Origin: Celeribacter sp. PS-C1
GTDB taxonomy: Bacteria > Pseudomonadota > Alphaproteobacteria > Rhodobacterales > Rhodobacteraceae
Length of the DNA: 64,000 nucleotides
Assembly: GCF_019429625.1 (NCBI RefSeq)
Contig: NZ_JAHXRW010000013.1
Coordinates: forward strand, 39,703 to 103,702
Direction: 5' to 3'
Both the position numbers and the translations under genes were made by a program. Of the stretch, positions 51,181 through 60,150 are shown one piece after another. The notes under the pieces were generated by a model. It had not been told where the DNA came from, ran no database searches, and worked only from the letters and a program-made list of their open reading frames with translations. Position 1 is the first letter of the stretch. Each line of letters opens with the position of its first letter.

Positions 51181-53406
51181 ATGGCGCAGTTTGAGAGACA
51201 TCACATCCAGTCGCGCGACCTCGGCATGGCGGTGCTTTTGGCCGCCGTTCAGACGGGGAACGCAGGCGCGCATCTGTTTTTCACCAAAGGCTCCGAGGTC
51301 AGCCCCATTGTGGCCCAGAAGCTTTTGGACACAGCAGAAACGCGCAGCGTAGGCGATGCGCCGTGGCTCACCGGGCGCATCCCAGCGGGCGGCATTCAGG
51401 CGTTTTTCAACAGCGAATTGAAGGACATCGCCCCCGAGGCACCAAAACCCTCGCTGATGGCTGGGCGCAATGTGGCGCTGGCCACGCGCAATGGCGAGAC
51501 GGCGGAGACGGTGCTGGACTGGCTGGGCTATCACGTCAAACATCAGGGCCTGACAGGCGCGGTCATTCTGGATCGTGCAGAACCGGGCACAGATGAGGGG
51601 TTTGCCGAAGCACTGCAAAGCGGCCTGAAAAACTTCGGCGATCTCGCCGTGCTTCTGGTCGATTGCGATGTGCCCTTGGGACAGGCCGACAACGCGCCGG
51701 AGCACCACCCCTTTGTCACTCCGGGCGCACCGGGCAAAGACCGAATGAAAGTGCCGCCCCCCGACCCGTGGTCCGCGCCTTTGGGCGATGTGTTGATCTA
51801 TGAGATGCTCCGGCACCTCTTTCTGACCAAAGCTCGCGCGGTAGCGAATATCGAGGTCTATGACCTTGTGCCCCGCGATCCGCGCGGCACGATGTTCGAT
51901 CTGGTGCAAACCGCCAAGGGCGGCGTGGTTCAACTCGTCGGCCAGCAATGCTACCCGTGGCGGGTGCGTGACGACGATCCGGTGCGCTTTGCCGATCATA
52001 TCTGTGTCCAGTTCGACGCCAAGAAACGCCGCGGCCGTTGGTGCGCCGCGATGGCGGCACTTGACGATCAGGCCGTATTCCGACTGGTGCGGATCGGCGG
52101 TGTCGAACCGGAGGTGGCCTATCCGTTTTACCGCTTTATGGCGCTTCGCCACCGCGCAGCAACCGTGTCGAAAATCGTGCCCAAGGCCTCGCTGATCGAA
52201 CACGCGCCGCTGATCAAAATGTCGGAGACGGAATGGGATCACAAACCGATCCTCATGCCGCATGAAGAGGTGGAACAGCCGCCCAAGGGCGACAACTCGG
52301 TCGCCATCGTGACCTGTATGAAAAACGAGGGGCCGTTCATCCTCGAATGGCTGGCCTATCACCGCGCCATCGGGATCGAGAGTTTTCTGGTCTACACCAA
52401 CGATTGCACGGACGGCACCGACACCTTCCTCGATCTGTTGCAAGACAAAGGCTACGTCCAGCACCGCGACAACAAGTTTCACGGCACGGGCCTCAAACCG
52501 CAGCACCATGCGCTTCAGCAGGCCGAGAAAGAACCGGTGATCATGGAAAGCGACTGGGCGATTTCCATGGATGTGGACGAGTTCATCGACATCAAGGTGG
52601 GCGATGGCACGATGACAGCGCTCTTCGATGTGGTGCCAGACGCGAACCTGATTTCCTGCACTTGGCGGCTCTTTGGCAACAACGATGTGCATGAGTACGA
52701 AGACCGGTTCCTGATCGAGCAATTCTTCCGCTGCGCGCCTGAATTTGCCAACAAACCGCATCAAGCCTGGGGGTTCAAAACCCTCTTTAAAAACGTCGGG
52801 TTGTTCAAGAAACTGGGCGTGCATCGCCCGAAAGGCCTCAAGCCACAGATTTGGGACAAGATCCGCTGGTACAATGGCTCCGCCAAACCCATGCCCGAGG
52901 GCGAATACCGCAACGCATGGCGTTCGAATGCCTCGACCTATGGCTATGACGTGGTGCAACTCAATCACTACGCTGTGCGCTCTGCCGAGAGTTTCCTCGT
53001 GAAACGCGACCGGGGCCGGGTGAACCACGTGGACCGCGACCAAGGCCTCGCCTATTGGTTCCGCATGAACAACAACTTCGAGGAAGAACGCTCGATCCAG
53101 CGGATGATCCCGAAACTTCAGGACGAATTCGACCGACTTTTGGCCGATCCCGACATTCGCGCCATGCATGAGGCCTGTGTGCAGGCCCATAAGGAAAAGA
53201 TCAAAGAGCTGCGCGCGACCGAGAACTACAGCAATTTCTACACTGAGCTAACCGGACCACGGATGGAGAAACTCAGCCGCATGCACCGCCATTTCGGCGC
53301 CAACGTCTTTCTCACCGGCCCGGAATGTGTGCCTGACGAGGTTCTTGAGCGCGCGGGCGAGGAGAAATTCTTTTTCACCGTAGAACGCGGGGAGACGGCA
53401 CATTGA
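51181..53406 (+). CDS. Tandem GT2-like glycosyltransferase with decayed first half
   Basis: A 741-residue protein. Residues about 372-700 are a complete domain paralogous to the previous gene: TCMKNEGPFILEWLAYHRAIG, TNDCTDGTD, MDVDEFIDI, LGVHRPKGL, LNHYAVRSAESFLVKRDRG. The first 365 residues contain a degraded echo of the same domain (ALATRNGETAETVLDWLGYH then VILDRAEPGTDEGFAEAL) lacking the DxD-type metal motif. So one active and one pseudo-glycosyltransferase domain appear fused. Start and stop abut the flanking genes (1-base gap before, 4-base overlap after), forming a three-gene operon. Confidence 0.78.
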   Translation: MAQFERHHIQSRDLGMAVLLAAVQTGNAGAHLFFTKGSEVSPIVAQKLLDTAETRSVGDAPWLTGRIPAGGIQAFFNSELKDIAPEAPKPSLMAGRNVALATRNGETAETVLDWLGYHVKHQGLTGAVILDRAEPGTDEGFAEALQSGLKNFGDLAVLLVDCDVPLGQADNAPEHHPFVTPGAPGKDRMKVPPPDPWSAPLGDVLIYEMLRHLFLTKARAVANIEVYDLVPRDPRGTMFDLVQTAKGGVVQLVGQQCYPWRVRDDDPVRFADHICVQFDAKKRRGRWCAAMAALDDQAVFRLVRIGGVEPEVAYPFYRFMALRHRAATVSKIVPKASLIEHAPLIKMSETEWDHKPILMPHEEVEQPPKGDNSVAIVTCMKNEGPFILEWLAYHRAIGIESFLVYTNDCTDGTDTFLDLLQDKGYVQHRDNKFHGTGLKPQHHALQQAEKEPVIMESDWAISMDVDEFIDIKVGDGTMTALFDVVPDANLISCTWRLFGNNDVHEYEDRFLIEQFFRCAPEFANKPHQAWGFKTLFKNVGLFKKLGVHRPKGLKPQIWDKIRWYNGSAKPMPEGEYRNAWRSNASTYGYDVVQLNHYAVRSAESFLVKRDRGRVNHVDRDQGLAYWFRMNNNFEEERSIQRMIPKLQDEFDRLLADPDIRAMHEACVQAHKEKIKELRATENYSNFYTELTGPRMEKLSRMHRHFGANVFLTGPECVPDEVLERAGEEKFFFTVERGETAH

Positions 53407-54314
53407 ATGACGCGACAGAGACCGAAAAACCGCGTGTAACGCTGCACATCGGCGTGCATTTTGCCACCACTCAAGATCTCCAACGCTCCGTCTCCGCGAA
53501 CCACGCGCAGCTCAAGAAACATGGCGTGCATGTCCCCGCCCCCCGCCACGCTTGGAGAGTGATTTCCAAGATGCTCGAAACCCTCGACGGCCTGCCGCCG
53601 ATTGCTGCGGAAGAGGCGCAAGTGCGCAGCGCCCTTTTGGGCACATCAGAGGCGCAGCATCTGTTTCTGGCCGACGCCCGCTGGGCCGCGCCGCTGCGCG
53701 AATCTGTCGATGGTGAGATACTCTACCCGGGCATCGGGGACCGCGTCGCTGCCGTGGCAGAGCTATTCTCCGAAGCAGAGCTTCAGATCAGTCTGGCGCT
53801 GATCAATCCGGCGATTTTTCTGCACAACAGTTTTGCGTCGGGCACTGCGCCGCGTCTGCTCAGTACGTTCGTGGACCAGGTCGCCCCGGAAAGCCTGCGT
53901 TGGCGCGACACAGTGGCGGCCTTGCGCGCCGCCGTGCCCGATGTGCCCTTGCTGATCTGGGCCGAAGAGGACGCTCCGCTGATTTGGCCGACCGTCATGA
54001 GGCATCTGTTTCATCTGCCGCCGGAGGTGCCGGTGGCCGGACGCATTCTGCCGCTGAAGCCCTTGCTTTCACAAGAAGGCTTTGAGCAGCTGAAATCCTC
54101 TTTGACCAGCCACCCGCCGGAAACACCGGTGCAATATGAACATGTCATCATGGCGTTCATGGAAAAATACGGCCGAGAAGAGGCTCTGTCGCCGCATTGC
54201 GACATCCCCGGCTGGGATGCCGAAGACATCGATATTTTGACCGCTCACTACGAGGAAGACCTCGAAGCGCTGGCTCAGGAAGAGGGTATCACCCTCCTCC
54301 AACCTGTCTCATAA
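53403..54314 (+). CDS. Sulfotransferase-like protein lacking a functional P-loop
   Basis: A 303-residue protein. The N-terminus LHIGVHFATTQDLQ (residues 14-27) aligns by eye with the PAPS-binding loop of sulfotransferases (L-H-I-G-x-H-K-T-G-T-T-S-L-Q), but the Lys-Thr-Gly of that loop is replaced by Phe-Ala-Thr. The following HAQLKKHGVHVP also fits that family. It may be a non-catalytic homologue or bind another ligand. It begins at TTG, overlapping the upstream glycosyltransferase stop by 4 bases (TTGA), and closes that operon. Function unknown. Confidence 0.6.
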   Translation: MNDATETEKPRVTLHIGVHFATTQDLQRSVSANHAQLKKHGVHVPAPRHAWRVISKMLETLDGLPPIAAEEAQVRSALLGTSEAQHLFLADARWAAPLRESVDGEILYPGIGDRVAAVAELFSEAELQISLALINPAIFLHNSFASGTAPRLLSTFVDQVAPESLRWRDTVAALRAAVPDVPLLIWAEEDAPLIWPTVMRHLFHLPPEVPVAGRILPLKPLLSQEGFEQLKSSLTSHPPETPVQYEHVIMAFMEKYGREEALSPHCDIPGWDAEDIDILTAHYEEDLEALAQEEGITLLQPVS

Positions 54315-54329
54315 ACGTCTGGACTTCGA

Positions 54330-55040
54330 TCAGCGTGCAGCTTCTGCGGCGGCGCGGATGGCACGGATGTTGTCGCCGTAGGGGATCGGGTTCACGACCG
54401 AGCCGCCTTTGAACACCGCAGAACCCGCGACCAACGCGTCGGCACCCGCAGCGGCCACCAAAGGCGCCGTGCTCGGGTCCACACCACCGTCGATCTCAAT
54501 GTGGATCGGGCGGTCGCCGATCATCTCGCGCAGTTGTTTGATCTTCTCGATCTGGGAATGGATGAACTTTTGCCCACCAAAGCCGGGGTTCACGGTCATC
54601 ACACAGATCAGATCAACCATATCCAACAGGTACTCGACGCCTTCCGCAGGCGTCCCCGGATTGAGCGCTACGCCCGCTTTCGCGCCATTGGCGCGGATCG
54701 CCTGCATGGTGCGATGAATGTGCGGGCCCGCCTCAACATGGGCGGTGATGAAATCGGCACCAGCCTCTGCGAAGGCCTCGATATACGGATCGACCGGAGC
54801 GATCATGAGGTGCACGTCCATCACCGTCTTGATATGCGGGCGGATCGCCTTGCACATCGCCGGGCCGAAGGTCAGGTTCGGCACGAAATGTCCGTCCATG
54901 ACATCGACGTGGATCCAGTCGGCACCTTGGGCTTCGACAGCTTCGATCTCTTGTCCGAAATTCGCGAAATCGGCGGCAAGGATGGAAGGGGCGATCTTGA
55001 TCGAGCGCTCAAAGCTCTGGCTGGTCGTCGTGCTGGACAT
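54330..55040 (-). CDS. rpe: Ribulose-phosphate 3-epimerase
   Basis: A 236-residue TIM-barrel enzyme interconverting ribulose 5-phosphate and xylulose 5-phosphate in the pentose phosphate/Calvin pathways. Conserved segments are [14 protein letters not shown], the metal-ligand [29 protein letters not shown] and the second Asp in IEIDGGVDP. The ATG at 55040 (MSSTTTSQS) fits the family; the open frame upstream to 55199 has no family similarity. It is convergent with the sulfotransferase-like gene, 15 bases apart. Confidence 0.95.
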   Translation of the reverse strand: MSSTTTSQSFERSIKIAPSILAADFANFGQEIEAVEAQGADWIHVDVMDGHFVPNLTFGPAMCKAIRPHIKTVMDVHLMIAPVDPYIEAFAEAGADFITAHVEAGPHIHRTMQAIRANGAKAGVALNPGTPAEGVEYLLDMVDLICVMTVNPGFGGQKFIHSQIEKIKQLREMIGDRPIHIEIDGGVDPSTAPLVAAAGADALVAGSAVFKGGSVVNPIPYGDNIRAIRAAAEAAR

Positions 55041-55268
55041 GGGGCGATTCCTCAAACTGGCAGTCTTCGCGCAGCATCTAACCCGTTTGCCGCCCCCTGT
55101 CACCTTTCCTCTGTTTCGGCACGGAAGAGCCGGCGTCAGAGCCCGTGACCGGCGACTTCTTGCCAGCCATGCTCGCGAATGCAGCAAATCCTCCCCCACC
55201 CCTCATTTCCCGTTCAAAAATAAAGGAAAGGTCACGAATCATCCGAAAACATGTGCTAGCTTTCCGTC

Positions 55269-56111
55269 ATGGATATCACCCAATTGCTGCAGTCCGACAT
55301 TTTGAGCAAAGGAGAACAGTTTCACTTCTCCCGCTCCGTCCTGTCGCGTGCGCGCCCTAAGGCACTGCACGATCAGGATTATTATGAGCTGTTCTGGCTG
55401 CACAACGGACGCGCGCGCCTTGTGACCGAGACCTCCCAGATGAAGCTGACCGAGGGCGATCTGGTATTTCTCGCACCGGGGTTTCCTCATGCGCTTCAGG
55501 GCGTCGGCGAAGAGAGCCATATCGTTAACATCATCCTCAAGCGCAAACGGATCAAGGAACTGACCGACCGCTTTCCAGAAGTGGCGCAATATTTCCCGCC
55601 CCCCGGATCGCTTCCGGTCCAAATCCACCGCGACATGCGTCATTTGTCGCGCCTCTCGACCTCTGCCAAGGCACTCGAAGCCGCGCCGCGCAGCTCGCTT
55701 TATCTCGAGGCCTTTCTTTTGCCGCTGGTGGCCGAGTTATTGCTCGAGGCGCGCGATGAAAACGCCACCATGCCCGTCTGGCTCAGCGAGGCTTTGATCC
55801 GCGCCGAAGACCCTTCTGTGTTCCGCGAAGGGGCCTCGGGTCTCGTGGCGCAATGTGGCAAAGCCCACGCACATGTGGCGCGCACCATGCAAATGCATTT
55901 GCGGCAGACACCGTCGGATTACATCAACGCGCGACGCATGGAATTCGCCGCGCGTCAACTCAAGGGCACGCCGGATTCGCTCGCTGAGATCGCCGATGAC
56001 ATTGGCATTCACAACATGAGCCATTTTCACCGCTTGTTTCGGGCGCGTTTCGGCATGACGCCGCGTCAGTATCGCGTCAAACATCAGAAGGGCGTCGTTC
56101 AGCCCGTTTGA
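55269..56111 (+). CDS. AraC-family regulator with cupin domain
   Basis: A 280-residue regulator. A cupin-like sensor (about residues 20-100, with LFWLHNGRARLVTET and GDLVFLAPGFPHALQG) precedes a C-terminal double helix-turn-helix (about 180-275) with SLAEIADDIGIHNMSHFHRLFRARFGMTPRQYR broken over two helices. It lies 71 bases upstream of deoC in the same direction and may control deoxyribose or aldehyde catabolism, but this is positional inference. Confidence 0.85.
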   Translation: MDITQLLQSDILSKGEQFHFSRSVLSRARPKALHDQDYYELFWLHNGRARLVTETSQMKLTEGDLVFLAPGFPHALQGVGEESHIVNIILKRKRIKELTDRFPEVAQYFPPPGSLPVQIHRDMRHLSRLSTSAKALEAAPRSSLYLEAFLLPLVAELLLEARDENATMPVWLSEALIRAEDPSVFREGASGLVAQCGKAHAHVARTMQMHLRQTPSDYINARRMEFAARQLKGTPDSLAEIADDIGIHNMSHFHRLFRARFGMTPRQYRVKHQKGVVQPV

Positions 56112-56182
56112 CCAAATGGTCAATGATTGCCAAATCCCTCTAAGCATGCAAGCTTGCACCCAAGTTAAAACGGAGCTTGCAG

Positions 56183-57196
56183 ATGAGCACACCCGATATG
56201 ACCGCGCATGCCACAGGCCTCGTGACGGAAAAGGCGCAATTGCCGCAAGTGCATGAACCGCGCAATCCGGGCATGGAACTGGATTTGGATATCGTCGAAC
56301 GCCAACGCGTCAATACCTCCGCCGTGGAGCGGCGCTGCGCCACGTTGCCTGGCCGGCGGAGCGTGAAGAAAGATCACCAAGCGGCCTGGCTGCTGAAAGC
56401 GATCACAATGATCGACCTCACAACGCTGGCGGGCGATGACACAGCGGGCCGCGTGCGCCGCCTTTGTGCCAAGGCCGCCCATCCCGTGCGCGCCGATCTT
56501 CTGGATGCGCTGGGGATGCCCGCGATCACCACAGGCGCGGTCTGTGTCTATCACGATATGGTCGAAACCGCCGTGGAGGCGCTGGACGGCACGGGCATTC
56601 CTGTCGCCGCCGTGTCCACCGGCTTCCCGGCGGGTCTCTCGCCCTATCATCTGCGGGTCAAGGAGATCGAGGAAAGCGTCAAGGCAGGTGCGAAAGAGAT
56701 CGATATCGTGATCTCGCGGCGTCACGTCCTGACCGGCAATTGGCAGGCGCTTTACGACGAGATGCGCGAGTTCCGCGCCACCTGTGGCGAGGCGCATGTG
56801 AAGGCCATTCTCGCCACCGGCGAGCTGGGATCACTGCGCAATGTCGCGAAAGCCTCGCAGGTCTGCATGATGGCAGGCGCGGATTTCATCAAGACTTCGA
56901 CCGGCAAGGAAAGCGTCAACGCCACCCTGCCCGTCTCTTTGGTGATGCTCCGCGCGATCCGTGACTATTATACCCGCACCGGCTACCGCATCGGCTACAA
57001 ACCGGCAGGCGGGATTTCCAAGGCGAAAGATGCTTTGGTCTACCTGTCGCTGATCAAAGAAGAGCTTGGCGATCATTGGCTGTCGCCGCATCTGTTCCGC
57101 TTTGGCGCCTCGTCTTTGTTGGGCGACATTGAGCGGCAGTTGGAACACCATGTGACCGGGCAGTATTCTGCCTCGTGGCGTCACGCCATCGGATGA
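56183..57196 (+). CDS. deoC: Deoxyribose-phosphate aldolase
   Basis: A 337-residue class I aldolase that splits 2-deoxyribose 5-phosphate into glyceraldehyde 3-phosphate and acetaldehyde. It keeps the catalytic Lys in HVKAILATGEL, the Schiff-base Lys in DFIKTSTGKES, and GYKPAGGIS for the phosphate site. It belongs to the longer, eukaryote-like DeoC subgroup (about 320-340 residues) rather than the 250-residue E. coli form. The ATG at 56183 follows CGGAG; a TTG 6 bases earlier is in frame. An ALDH16-like gene follows, consistent with oxidation of the acetaldehyde product. Confidence 0.95.
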   Translation: MSTPDMTAHATGLVTEKAQLPQVHEPRNPGMELDLDIVERQRVNTSAVERRCATLPGRRSVKKDHQAAWLLKAITMIDLTTLAGDDTAGRVRRLCAKAAHPVRADLLDALGMPAITTGAVCVYHDMVETAVEALDGTGIPVAAVSTGFPAGLSPYHLRVKEIEESVKAGAKEIDIVISRRHVLTGNWQALYDEMREFRATCGEAHVKAILATGELGSLRNVAKASQVCMMAGADFIKTSTGKESVNATLPVSLVMLRAIRDYYTRTGYRIGYKPAGGISKAKDALVYLSLIKEELGDHWLSPHLFRFGASSLLGDIERQLEHHVTGQYSASWRHAIG

Positions 57197-57204
57197 GGTC
57201 GGAC

Positions 57205-57246
57205 ATGAGTATTTTTGCCAAGAAGAAGCAGGGGCGCGGGCAATGA
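57205..57246 (+). other. Short motif/13-codon reading frame between deoC and the ALDH gene
   Basis: The bases 57207-57228 (GAGTATTTTTGCCAAGAAGA and two more) match a short motif that I recall as frequent in Rhodobacteraceae intergenic DNA. Here it is also a tiny ORF, MSIFAKKKQGRGQ, preceded by GAGG and ending in a 4-base ATGA overlap with the ALDH start. It might couple translation of the next gene. Function uncertain. Confidence 0.4.
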
Positions 57247-59573
57247 GCGTGAAAGAGATTTTCGACACGATGGACTATGGCACAGCGCCCGAAAGCGCGG
57301 CGGAAGCCTTGGCTTGGCTGGTGGATGGCGGCGACCGATTCGGGATGTTCATCGGCGGCAAAATGACAGAGCCGGGGCATATCTTCGAGGCGAAGAACCC
57401 GGCCACGGGCGAGGTTTTGGCGCATCTGACGCAGGCCACCGAGGCCGATGTAGACGCCGCAGTGGCCGCCGCCCGCAAGGCGCAAAGCAAATGGGCGAAG
57501 GACGGCAAAGCGCGGGCCAAGGTACTCTATGCGCTGGCACGTCTGGTGCAGAAACACGCGCGTTTGTTTGCCGTCTTGGAGACGCTCGACAACGGCAAAC
57601 CGATCCGCGAGAGCCGCGATATCGACGTGGCTTTGGTGGCGCGGCATTTCTACTACCACTCGGGTATGGCGCAGCTCATGGACGAAGAACTGCCGGGGCG
57701 TGAGGCGCTTGGCGTTTGCGGCCAGATTATACCGTGGAACTTCCCGCTTTTGATGCTGGCGTGGAAGGTCGCGCCCGCGATTGCGATGGGCAACACGGTG
57801 GTGTTGAAACCGGCGGAATATACCTCGCTGACCGCTTTGCTCTTTGCGCAGATTTGCCAGGAGGCGGGTGTGCCGAAAGGGGTCGTCAACATCGTGACCG
57901 GCGACGGCGCGGTGGGCGAAATGATCGTGACGCATCCGGGCGTGGACAAAATTGCCTTTACCGGATCGACCGCCGTGGGCCGCCGCATTCGCGAGGCAAC
58001 CGCCGGGTCGGGCAAATCGCTGACGCTCGAACTGGGTGGCAAATCGCCCTACATCGTCTTTGAAGATGCCGACATCGACAGCGCCATCGAAGGGCTGGTC
58101 GATGCGATTTTCTTCAATCAGGGTCAGGTCTGCTGTGCCGGATCGCGTTTGCTCGTTCAGGAGGGCATTGCCGAGGATTTCCACGCGCGGCTTGTGGCGC
58201 GCATGGGCAATCTGCGCATCGGCAATCCTTTGGACAAGAGCATTGATGTGGGGGCCATCGTGGACCCGGTGCAGTTGCAACGGATCGAAGCCCTCGTGGC
58301 CAAGGGCGGCGCGGAAGGCACCGTGCATCAACCCGTGAAAGCGCCGGAGGGCTGTTTCTACCCGCCGACTTTGGTGTCGGGGCTGGAGCCCTCGTCGCTC
58401 TTGATGCAGGAAGAAATCTTTGGGCCTGTTCTCGTGTCCACCACCTTCCGCACGCCCGCCGAGGCGGTACAGGTGGCGAACAACACGCGCTATGGATTGG
58501 CGGCCTCTGTATGGACCGAGAACGTCAATCTGGCGTTGGATATTGCGCCGAAACTCGTCGCCGGTGTCGTCTGGGTCAACGGGTCGAACATGTTTGATGC
58601 GGCGGCCGGATTTGGCGGTGTGCGCGAGAGCGGCTTTGGCCGCGAAGGTGGTTGGGAAGGTTTGATGGCCTATACCAAACCTGCGGGCAAAGCCACGCCG
58701 GTGAAACCCGCGAAGACGCATGTGAAACCCGACGAAGTCGAGGTTTTGGGTCTTGATCGCACCGCAAAGCTCTATATCGGCGGCAAACAGGCGCGGCCCG
58801 ATGGCGGCTATTCTCAGGCGATCTACTCCCCTAAGGGCAAGCTTTTGGGTCATAGCTCCATCGCCAGCCGCAAGGACATTCGCAATGCCGTCGAGGCCGC
58901 GCAGAGTGCCAAAGGTTGGGCCAAAGCGACCGCCCACAACCGCGCGCAGGTGCTGTATTTCGTCGGCGAAAACCTCTCCGCCCGCGCGGATGAATTCGCC
59001 ACGCGCATCCGCTATTTGACCGGCACGACCGAGGCGAAAGCCCAGGCCGAAGTGGCGGAGGCGATCGACACGCTCTTCACCTATGCCGCCTGGTGCGACA
59101 AGCTTGATGGCGCCGCGAAACCTGTGCCGATGCGTGGTGTGGCTTTGGCAATGAACGAGCCTGTCGGCGTGATCGGTGCGTTTTGTGATGACCGGCCTCT
59201 CATGGGCCTCATCGAAGTGATCGCCCCCGCGATTGCCATGGGCAACCGGATGATCGCCGTGGCGTCGGAGGCCTATCCTTTGGCTGCCACGGATTTCTAT
59301 CAGGTGCTCGACACCTCCGACGTGCCCGCGGGTGTGGTCAACATCCTCACCGGACCGCACGCTGAGTTGGCCAAGACCATGGCCGGGCATATGGATGTTG
59401 AAGCGGTGTGGAGTTTCTCCTCCACTGAGATTTCCGCTGTGATCGAGAAAGAAAGCGCCGGGAATTTGAAGCGCACTTGGGTCAACAATGGGCTAAGCCG
59501 GGCATATCCGGCGCGGGATTGGTTGGCGCAGGCGACCGAGGTCAAGACGATCTGGGTGCCTTACGGCGAATAA
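57243..59573 (+). CDS. ALDH16-like double aldehyde dehydrogenase
   Basis: A 776-residue protein with two aldehyde dehydrogenase domains. The first (about residues 30-480) has the NAD-binding IPWNFPLLM and FTGSTAVGR, the catalytic Glu in LELGGKSP and the catalytic Cys (C297-C298 in QGQVCCAGSRL). The second (about 505-776) retains a fold core (MNEPVGVIGAFCDDRPLMGLI) but has no catalytic Cys segment and ends WSFSSTEISAV, so it is probably non-catalytic. This arrangement is that of the ALDH16 family. Adjacent deoC suggests acetaldehyde as substrate. A bidirectional terminator follows. Confidence 0.92.
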   Translation: MSVKEIFDTMDYGTAPESAAEALAWLVDGGDRFGMFIGGKMTEPGHIFEAKNPATGEVLAHLTQATEADVDAAVAAARKAQSKWAKDGKARAKVLYALARLVQKHARLFAVLETLDNGKPIRESRDIDVALVARHFYYHSGMAQLMDEELPGREALGVCGQIIPWNFPLLMLAWKVAPAIAMGNTVVLKPAEYTSLTALLFAQICQEAGVPKGVVNIVTGDGAVGEMIVTHPGVDKIAFTGSTAVGRRIREATAGSGKSLTLELGGKSPYIVFEDADIDSAIEGLVDAIFFNQGQVCCAGSRLLVQEGIAEDFHARLVARMGNLRIGNPLDKSIDVGAIVDPVQLQRIEALVAKGGAEGTVHQPVKAPEGCFYPPTLVSGLEPSSLLMQEEIFGPVLVSTTFRTPAEAVQVANNTRYGLAASVWTENVNLALDIAPKLVAGVVWVNGSNMFDAAAGFGGVRESGFGREGGWEGLMAYTKPAGKATPVKPAKTHVKPDEVEVLGLDRTAKLYIGGKQARPDGGYSQAIYSPKGKLLGHSSIASRKDIRNAVEAAQSAKGWAKATAHNRAQVLYFVGENLSARADEFATRIRYLTGTTEAKAQAEVAEAIDTLFTYAAWCDKLDGAAKPVPMRGVALAMNEPVGVIGAFCDDRPLMGLIEVIAPAIAMGNRMIAVASEAYPLAATDFYQVLDTSDVPAGVVNILTGPHAELAKTMAGHMDVEAVWSFSSTEISAVIEKESAGNLKRTWVNNGLSRAYPARDWLAQATEVKTIWVPYGE

Positions 59574-59589
59574 CCGCAGAACAAAAAAA

Positions 59590-59611
59590 GGGGCCGCTTG
59601 GCCCCTTTTTT
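59590..59611. terminator. Intrinsic terminator, convergent region
   Basis: GGGGCC (59590-59595), loop GCTT, GGCCCC (59600-59605) and TTTTTT; an A-run on the left makes it work on both strands. It separates the ALDH gene from the convergent methyltransferase-like gene. Confidence 0.92.
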
Positions 59612-59622
59612 CATATCCGCTT

Positions 59623-60150
59623 TCAGACCCGTCCAATCCAGCGCGGCACATTCTCCGCGTAGCGTCGCCAATCGGCATTCTGGCCCAGAACGACCTCTTC
59701 GGAGCGCACCTGCATCACCGCAGACGCCGTCATGATCACTGCGGCCACTGCCATCGGCAGGCCCACAAGCGGCGTCAAAAACCAACTGAGCGCGATTTGT
59801 CCGACAAAGACCGGATTGCGGGAAAACCGAAACGGCCCGCCGGTGACGATCTCGCCGATCACGCCCTCCTTAGTGCCGATACGCCAAGAGCGGCCCATAT
59901 AGGCCTGCGCATAGAGCGCGAAAGCGGCGGCGAAAACCGAAGGCACGATCCAGATCGGCGCACCCTCCGCTCTGGTCACCACAGGCCAAAGTACGAGAAT
60001 GGCGAAAGCAATGCGAAAGCCCCAGGCCGCCCCGGCTTGGCCTGCGTCAAACAGCCAAAGCTTTTGCCCGCTGCGGCGTGAGACCGCCGCCGTCATTGCC
60101 AGAAATCCGGCGACATAGCCCGCGCTGACCAGCCAAGTGACAAGGCTCAT
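59623..60150 (-). CDS. Isoprenylcysteine/phospholipid methyltransferase-like membrane protein
   Basis: A 175-residue protein with about five hydrophobic segments. The C-terminal half has the ICMT/PEMT-family SAM-binding pattern GGPFRFSRNPVFVGQI followed by EEVVLGQNADWRRYAENVPRW (R-N-P and E-E...Y). The substrate is unknown; many bacterial homologues are uncharacterised. The ATG at 60150 overlaps the stop of the DUF1523 gene by 4 bases, so the two are coupled. Confidence 0.78.
   Translation of the reverse strand: MSLVTWLVSAGYVAGFLAMTAAVSRRSGQKLWLFDAGQAGAAWGFRIAFAILVLWPVVTRAEGAPIWIVPSVFAAAFALYAQAYMGRSWRIGTKEGVIGEIVTGGPFRFSRNPVFVGQIALSWFLTPLVGLPMAVAAVIMTASAVMQVRSEEVVLGQNADWRRYAENVPRWIGRV

Noticed and set aside
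51154..53190. A 678-codon minus-strand open frame
   Set aside because: Antisense to the tandem glycosyltransferase gene; no domain features.
57054..59390. A 778-codon minus-strand open frame
   Set aside because: Antisense to the ALDH16-like gene; no domain features.
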